From Comamonadaceae bacterium (GTDB lineage: Bacteria > Pseudomonadota > Gammaproteobacteria > Burkholderiales > Burkholderiaceae_C): a stretch of 34,929 nucleotides of DNA. Made by a program: the position numbers and the translations under genes. Positions 31,160-34,929 of this stretch are shown here, piece by piece. The stretch covers positions 1-34,929 of the forward strand of contig CANFWT010000024.1 of assembly GCA_947450895.1 (NCBI GenBank). Reading direction: 5' to 3'. Each line of letters begins with the position of its first letter. Position 1 is the first letter of the stretch. The notes beneath the pieces are model-generated. The model did not search any database, was not told the origin of the DNA, and saw only the letters and a list, made by a program, of their open reading frames with translations.

Positions 31160-31441
31160 TTACCACTCGCCTTGGGAGCTGGTATTTGTTGCGGGTGTCG
31201 CGCAAGGGGCCTTGTCGGTCGATGTGCCTGTGTCGCGCAAAACCAAGTCAACGTGCAAGGCTTTCAGTAACTCCAGCAGTTGCCCCGTACTGACCGTGGC
31301 CGGGTTGCGCTCAATCGCTGCGATGCGCGACTGGGACACCCCGAGTTTGCGCGCCAGGTCGCCTTGGCTAAGCTGGCGCGCCTTGCGCAAGGAACGCAGT
31401 TGCGGCGCAAGCTGGTCTGAGATAGCAATGAGATAGTCCAT
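31160..31441 (-). CDS. hipB: HipB-family antitoxin, XRE-type DNA-binding protein
   Basis: A 93-residue protein with a Cro/C1-type helix-turn-helix at about residues 12-66 (LRSLRKARQLSQGDLARKLGVSQSRIAAIERNPATVSTGQLLELLKALHVDLVL). A flexible Thr/Ser-rich C-terminal tail follows, as in HipB, whose tail takes part in toxin regulation. It neutralises HipA and represses the operon by binding palindromes upstream. The start ATG at 31441 is 20 bases from the candidate operator. The gene is directly followed by hipA. Confidence 0.92.
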   Translation of the reverse strand: MDYLIAISDQLAPQLRSLRKARQLSQGDLARKLGVSQSRIAAIERNPATVSTGQLLELLKALHVDLVLRDTGTSTDKAPCATPATNTSSQGEW

Positions 31442-31461
31442 GGCGCAATACCACCTTTGAG

Positions 31462-31477
31462 TAATATTCGCATATTA
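31462..31477. promoter_or_regulatory. Candidate HipB operator
   Basis: TAATATTCGCATATTA has perfect 6-base arms TAATAT/ATATTA around TCGC, 20 bases upstream of hipB. A wider inverted pair, CCTAAA (31482-31487) and TTTAGG (31510-31515), lies just beyond. AT-rich palindromes with a short GC-containing centre fit an autoregulatory operator overlapping the hipBA promoter. Confidence 0.55.
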
Positions 31478-31524
31478 TGACCCTAAAGTGATAATGTGCA
31501 AATATCTGTTTTAGGTGATATGGC

Positions 31525-31541
31525 GCCACCTTTTGGGGCGC
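31525..31541. terminator. Weak hairpin downstream of the 52-aa gene
   Basis: GCGCC and GGCGC arms around a 9-base centre lie 5 bases beyond the small gene's stop on the minus strand. On that strand no T-tract follows; on the plus strand the stem is followed by ACTTTATTTT. It may insulate hipBA from upstream transcription. Confidence 0.25.
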
Positions 31542-31544
31542 ACT

Positions 31545-31703
31545 TTATTTTGCGACGACGGGCGAGCTGGGCGCCTGGGGCCTCTTCTGGTTGAACTTCT
31601 GCGCCGCCTCGGCCAGCTTGCGCTTGCGCTCCACGTTCAGGCGCTCCACCTCCGCGCGCTGGTTCTTTTTCATGTGGGGGTCTTTGCCGAATACGCCTGC
31701 CAT
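31545..31703 (-). CDS. Small basic protein, 52 residues
   Basis: A short gene reading MAGVFGKDPHMKKNQRAEVE at its N-terminus, continuing RLNVERKRKLAEAAQKFNQK and ending PQAPSSPVVAK. It is rich in Lys, Arg, Gln and Glu and predicted to be one long helix with a disordered tail. It lies on the same strand as the oxygenase gene, whose stop is 18 bases before this ATG, and the upstream AAAGGAAACATCCCT contains a ribosome site (AAAGGA). No function is known to me. The strand assignment rests on the good ribosome site, the operon-like spacing and coding-like third-position GC. Confidence 0.65.
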   Translation of the reverse strand: MAGVFGKDPHMKKNQRAEVERLNVERKRKLAEAAQKFNQKRPQAPSSPVVAK

Positions 31704-31721
31704 AGGGATGTTTCCTTTGTC

Positions 31722-32459
31722 TCAGTCTAACGGACTACCCGCCGCGAGCCAGCGGCCGGTGTGCGGGCACACGTCGCCTGGCACTCCCTGGTGCCAGAGC
31801 TGCGGCTCTTTTATTTGAAGGGCAGTGGCGGACGCGGGATCAAAGGCGATATCCAGTGCCTGGGCCAGCGCCGGGCTTTCGATGGGCAGTTCCCAGGTTA
31901 GAAACACCTGGGCGCAGTCCAGATCGGGCGGGAAGTCGGCCTCGGCAAAGCTGTTGCGCTGGCGGGGTATGACGGCGTGCGGCTGGCCGGTGTCAAACAG
32001 CACCACGGTGCCCCGGCGCAGCGCTGTGCGATGGCCGGTCAGCGGAAAGTGCAAGTCCAGCCCCCGGTCGTCGCTAAGAAACAGATTGCAAAACGCCGCG
32101 CCGCCGTATTGCGCGGCGTCGTGGTGGTAGCGGGCGCCCCGGCAGGCCATCAGCGCCACCTCGCTTTGGGCCAGCAGGTCTGCCAGACCCAGCGCGCGCG
32201 TCCAGTCGGCCACTGCTTGCACGCACAGGCGGTAGTCGGGCCAGCGCAGGCGGGCGCGGGCCAGGGGCAGCGCTTCGACGTCGCCAGGCGCCAGGGCCAG
32301 TAGCTGCGCGATGTCGCGCGTCCAGTCTGCTACTAAGCGGGGCGGGGGCGCGGGCACGTCCAGCAGGCCGACCAGCACCGTGTCGCTCACGCTGCGGCTG
32401 CGCATGTGCTCTGCGCTGCGGTAAAAAGCGGTGGCGTGCTGCGGGGCAGGCGCTTGCAT
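31722..32459 (-). CDS. Putative 2-oxoglutarate/Fe(II)-type oxygenase
   Basis: A 245-residue protein with an oxygenase-like double-stranded beta-helix core. RYHHDAAQYGGAAFCNLFLSDDRGLDLHFPL gives H112-x-D114, and RRGTVVLFDTGQPHAVIPRQRNSF gives distal His161 with a following basic residue (Arg166), the usual HxD...H...R layout. The substrate is unknown and the family assignment rests on these motifs alone. The C-terminus has PQLWHQGVPGDVCPHTGRWLA. The start ATG (MQAPAPQHAT) lies 11 bases after the stop of the Hsp70-like gene, so they form one transcript. A decayed copy of residues about 115-240 lies at 26650-27022. Confidence 0.6.
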   Translation of the reverse strand: MQAPAPQHATAFYRSAEHMRSRSVSDTVLVGLLDVPAPPPRLVADWTRDIAQLLALAPGDVEALPLARARLRWPDYRLCVQAVADWTRALGLADLLAQSEVALMACRGARYHHDAAQYGGAAFCNLFLSDDRGLDLHFPLTGHRTALRRGTVVLFDTGQPHAVIPRQRNSFAEADFPPDLDCAQVFLTWELPIESPALAQALDIAFDPASATALQIKEPQLWHQGVPGDVCPHTGRWLAAGSPLD

Positions 32460-32470
32460 GGGCTGCCCGC

Positions 32471-33724
32471 TTAGCGGCTGTAGGCCAAGCCCGAGGCCAC
32501 GCCGCCAAACAAGTCGCCTTCCACCAGTGGTACGCCGGGAAACGCCGCCTGCAAAGCCGCCTGAAAAGGCCGCAGCGCCGACGAGCCGCCGGTCAGGTAA
32601 ATCGCGTCCATCCCTTGCGGGCGCAGGCCCGCGGCTTGCACGCAGTCCAGCGCGCAGGCCACGGTGCGCGCCAGCAGCGCATGCAGGTGTTCTTCCAGCG
32701 CGTCCACCGTCATGGCCGCCTGCAGATTGGGCGTGACGTAAGACAAATCCAGCACCGTGTCGTCGCTGCGCTCGGAGCATCGAATCTTGGCCTGCTCCAC
32801 GTCGTGCGCCAGGTGGTGGCCCAGGCGCTGGTGCAGCACCTGCATCAGGTTCTGGTGCAGGGCGGGGTCGGCGTAATTGGTCCACAAGGCCTGTGCCTGG
32901 GCGATGGCGCGCGGCTGGTACAGCCAGTGGATCAGGTGCCAGGTCCCCAATTCAAAAAACACGCGGCTGGGCACCTCGCGCCCCTGCGGCCCCAGGTGGC
33001 GCAGGCCCAGCAGGGGCATCACCGTCTCCAGGCTGAGCTTGTGGTCAAAGTCGGTTCCGCCAATGTGCACGCCGCTGGTGGCCAACACATCGTGCAGTCG
33101 ATTACTTTGCTGGATGCGCTGAGGCCCCAAACGCACCACAGTGAAGTCCGAGGTGCCGCCGCCCACGTCCACCACCAGCACCGTACTTTCCTTGTTCAGC
33201 CGGCGCTCGTAGTCCAGCGCGGCGGCAATGGGCTCGAGTTGGAACGACACGTCTGTGAAGCCCACCGCCTGCGCAGCCAGCAGCAAAGACGCCTGCGCCT
33301 GCGCGTCGCGCGCCGGGTCGTCGTCCACAAAATGCACCGGCCGGCCCATAACCGCGCGCGTGGGTGCTTGGCCCAAGGCTTGCGCCGCGCGCTCGCGCAG
33401 CTCCGCCAAAAAGGTGGCGATGATGTCCTGAAAGCTGATTTGCCGGTGGTTGACCTCGGTGGTCTCCAGCAGCAGCGGGCTGCCCAGCAGACTCTTGAGC
33501 GAGCGCATCAGGCGCCCCTCGGTGCCTTCCAGGTACTGGGTGACTGCGTCGCGGCCAAAGTGGGTGCGCAGGTCTTCACTGTTGAAAAACACCGCTGTGG
33601 GTATGGCCAGCGCAGCGCCTTCCAGCGGTATGAGGCGCGCCGTGCCGCCGGGCGCCGCCCAGGAGACGGCCGAGTTCGAAGTGCCGAAATCAATGCCGAG
33701 CGTGCCCGGCAGGGGTGGTGTCAT
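32471..33724 (-). CDS. Hsp70-like ATPase (YegD type)
   Basis: A 417-residue protein with the actin/Hsp70 nucleotide-binding fold but no C-terminal peptide-binding domain, as in YegD. Phosphate 1 motif is LGIDFGTSNSAVSW (9-22). Phosphate 2 is LVVDVGGGTSDFTVVRLG. The adenosine motif is IYLTGGSSALRPFQAAL near the C-terminus, followed by FGGVASGLAYSR. The DnaK-like region GRPVHFVDDDPARDAQAQASLLLAAQAVGFTDVSFQLEPIAAALDYE is clear. It probably acts as a specialised chaperone or scaffold; the partner is unknown. It is upstream of the oxygenase gene by 11 bases and 114 bases downstream of the oxidoreductase-like gene. Confidence 0.88.
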   Translation of the reverse strand: MTPPLPGTLGIDFGTSNSAVSWAAPGGTARLIPLEGAALAIPTAVFFNSEDLRTHFGRDAVTQYLEGTEGRLMRSLKSLLGSPLLLETTEVNHRQISFQDIIATFLAELRERAAQALGQAPTRAVMGRPVHFVDDDPARDAQAQASLLLAAQAVGFTDVSFQLEPIAAALDYERRLNKESTVLVVDVGGGTSDFTVVRLGPQRIQQSNRLHDVLATSGVHIGGTDFDHKLSLETVMPLLGLRHLGPQGREVPSRVFFELGTWHLIHWLYQPRAIAQAQALWTNYADPALHQNLMQVLHQRLGHHLAHDVEQAKIRCSERSDDTVLDLSYVTPNLQAAMTVDALEEHLHALLARTVACALDCVQAAGLRPQGMDAIYLTGGSSALRPFQAALQAAFPGVPLVEGDLFGGVASGLAYSR

Positions 33725-33838
33725 GGGTCAGTGGGTGGGGGGTACGGGCGCCGCTTTGAGCGACTGCGCCTGGGGGTGGGAAGTATGTTGAGCAGGTTTG
33801 GCCGAGGCGGGATTGTGCCAGCAAGAGGCGCCCACCCG

Positions 33839-34117
33839 TCAGCGTGCCGCTGCGGCCCGGTCTGTGCCAAAGTGCGCCTCGCGGATCGCGTCGAGCGCGT
33901 CCTCGCGCCACCAGTCCAGGGCGTTGTAATAGCCCTCCCACACGCAGGTGCCGCAGCCCCGGCCGCAGCAGGTGGTGGGCCAGGGCGGCGGGGGGCGCAA
34001 GCTCAGGCCGCATTGCGCGGCCAGGGCCTGCACCTGGGCCTGCATGGCGTCGCCAATGGCGGTGCTGGTGAGGCGCTGGTCTTCGATTTGCCGCAGCATT
34101 GCGGGGCTGATTTGCAT
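33839..34117 (-). CDS. Oxidoreductase-like cysteine protein (PF09791 type)
   Basis: A 92-residue cytoplasmic protein whose centre reads PPPPWPTTCCGRGCGTCVWEGYYNALDWW, a cysteine cluster matching the small oxidoreductase-like domain family (consensus P-x-x-C-C-x-x-G-C-x-x-C-V-W). The four close cysteines suggest a metal or iron-sulfur site. The N-terminus (MQISPAMLRQIEDQRLTSTAIGDAMQAQVQALAAQCGL) is helical. It begins 18 bases after the xdhB stop and is on the same strand, so it is probably co-transcribed with xanthine dehydrogenase; a role in its cofactor chemistry is conceivable but unproven. The 114 bases after its stop contain no gene. Confidence 0.8.
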   Translation of the reverse strand: MQISPAMLRQIEDQRLTSTAIGDAMQAQVQALAAQCGLSLRPPPPWPTTCCGRGCGTCVWEGYYNALDWWREDALDAIREAHFGTDRAAAAR

Positions 34118-34135
34118 GGGAGCCGGGGCCGGGTC

Positions 34136-34929
34136 TTAGCGCTGTACCGCCCACAACACGTTCTCGGCCGTGGCCGGGGCCTTGAGTTGCACCGGGCCAG
34201 CGCAGGGGCTGCGCGCCTGCGCCACGGCGTCGCGCAGCGCTTCAAATACGCTGATGGCCAGCATGAAAGGCGGCTCGCCCACCGCTTTGGAGCCAAACAC
34301 GTTGTCCTCGCGGTTGGGCTCGGGCCACAGATCGACCTTGAAGTGCGCGGGCACGTCGCCTGCGGTGGGGATTTTGTAGGTGCTGGGGGCGTGGGTGGAA
34401 AGTTGGCCTTGGTCGTTCCACACCAGCTGCTCGGTGGTCAGCCAGCCCATGCCTTGCACAAAGCCGCCCTCGATCTGGCCCACGTCCAGGCCAGGGTTGA
34501 TGCTGCGCCCCACGTCGTGCAGGATGTCGACTTTCAGCACCCGGCTCTCGCCGGTGAGCGTGTCAATTGCCACCTCGGTGCAGGCCGCGCCGTAGGCAAA
34601 GTAGTAGAACGGTCGCCCGGTGAGCGTGGTTTTGTCGTAGTGGATTTTGGGCGTGCGGTAAAAGCCGTCGCTCCAGAGCTGGATGCGGTTGGCGTAGGCC
34701 ATTTGCACCACGGCGTCAAAGCTGCGCGTGGCGGTGGGAGATATCACCTGCCCGCCACGAAACGCAATGGCCCCGGCGCTACAGCCGTCCAGCCCGCAGA
34801 CAAAAGTAGCCAGGTTGTCGCGCACATGGCGGGCGGCAAATTGCGCGGCGCGGCCATTCAGGTCGGTGCCGGCCGAGGCCGCCGTGGCAGATGCGTTGGG
34901 GATCTTGCTGGTGTCGCTGGCTGTGGCCA
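34136..34929 (-). CDS. xdhB: Xanthine dehydrogenase molybdopterin-binding subunit, C-terminal part
   Basis: The frame is open to the right edge, so this is the last 264 residues of the large subunit. XdhB oxidises hypoxanthine and xanthine to urate at a molybdenum centre. Diagnostic stretches are TASDTSKIPNASATAASAGTDLNGRAAQ, FRGGQVISPTATRSFDAVVQMAY, FYYFAYGAACTEVAIDTLTGE, VLKVDILHDVGRSINPGLDVGQIEGGFVQGMGWLTTEQL and NVFGSKAVGEPPFMLAISVFEALRDAV, in which the Glu of GEPP is the catalytic base of the family. It supplies urate for PuuD. XdhC, its maturation factor, is encoded some 24 kb away on the other strand. Confidence 0.95.
   Translation of the reverse strand, partial: ATASDTSKIPNASATAASAGTDLNGRAAQFAARHVRDNLATFVCGLDGCSAGAIAFRGGQVISPTATRSFDAVVQMAYANRIQLWSDGFYRTPKIHYDKTTLTGRPFYYFAYGAACTEVAIDTLTGESRVLKVDILHDVGRSINPGLDVGQIEGGFVQGMGWLTTEQLVWNDQGQLSTHAPSTYKIPTAGDVPAHFKVDLWPEPNREDNVFGSKAVGEPPFMLAISVFEALRDAVAQARSPCAGPVQLKAPATAENVLWAVQR

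Noticed and set aside
31515..31730. Plus-strand frame of 71 codons
   Set aside because: The minus strand of the same stretch has a 52-codon gene with a ribosome site and operon spacing; the plus frame lacks a ribosome site and is Leu/Arg-rich shadow.

Overview
The window looks like a high-GC betaproteobacterial chromosome, probably Burkholderiales and most like Comamonadaceae (Rhodoferax/Polaromonas type). The grounds are the urt/ure locus, a purine-to-urea route using membrane-bound PuuD, an mdcACDEGBH malonate decarboxylase operon with a TRAP carrier, and the codon bias. No rRNA, tRNA, CRISPR array or transposase was seen.

Layout. (1) 1-1241: the 3' end of urtE (urea ABC importer ATPase) meets ureD (urease accessory) tail to tail. 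(2) 1362-5604, minus strand, more AT-rich than its surroundings: a membrane-anchored unknown protein and three voltage-gated-channel paralogues. One has two voltage-sensor domains and a normal GYG filter. The other two have altered filters and are translationally coupled to each other. A textbook intrinsic terminator sits between the first pair of genes and the second pair. (3) 5756-11709: purine catabolism. It holds an NMT1-like ABC importer of unknown substrate, uraH, a TonB-C-like lipoprotein, xdhC and puuD. (4) 11734-12819: a three-repeat secreted protein and a hotdog thioesterase. (5) 12848-23096: malonate use, with a GntR/FCD regulator divergent from a TRAP transporter and mdcA-C-D-E-G-B-H. 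(6) 23212-26640: a LysE-type exporter, 8-oxoguanine deaminase and a MOFRL glycerate kinase. (7) 26604-29800: a segment bounded by two copies of the 3' end of the glycerate kinase gene. It holds a decayed oxygenase fragment, a small membrane protein, an Lgt-like protein lacking key Lgt residues, and a COG1964/Tes-like radical SAM protein. (8) 29815-34929, minus strand: hipBA, a 52-aa basic protein, an intact oxygenase (parent family of the decayed fragment), an Hsp70-like ATPase, an oxidoreductase-like cysteine protein and the C-terminal part of xdhB.

How the parts fit. XdhB/XdhC make urate, PuuD oxidises it and UraH opens 5-hydroxyisourate. Later steps (not in the window) give glyoxylate and urea. 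Glycerate kinase would salvage the glyoxylate carbon, and Urt/Ure would handle urea. 8-Oxoguanine deaminase feeds in oxidised guanine as urate. The malonate operon lies in the middle of this dispersed purine set.

The two least ordinary parts are the channel cluster (1362-5604) and the Lgt-like plus Tes-like pair (27144-29708). The second suggests a radical-SAM reaction on a membrane lipid or lipid-linked substrate, but that is inference.
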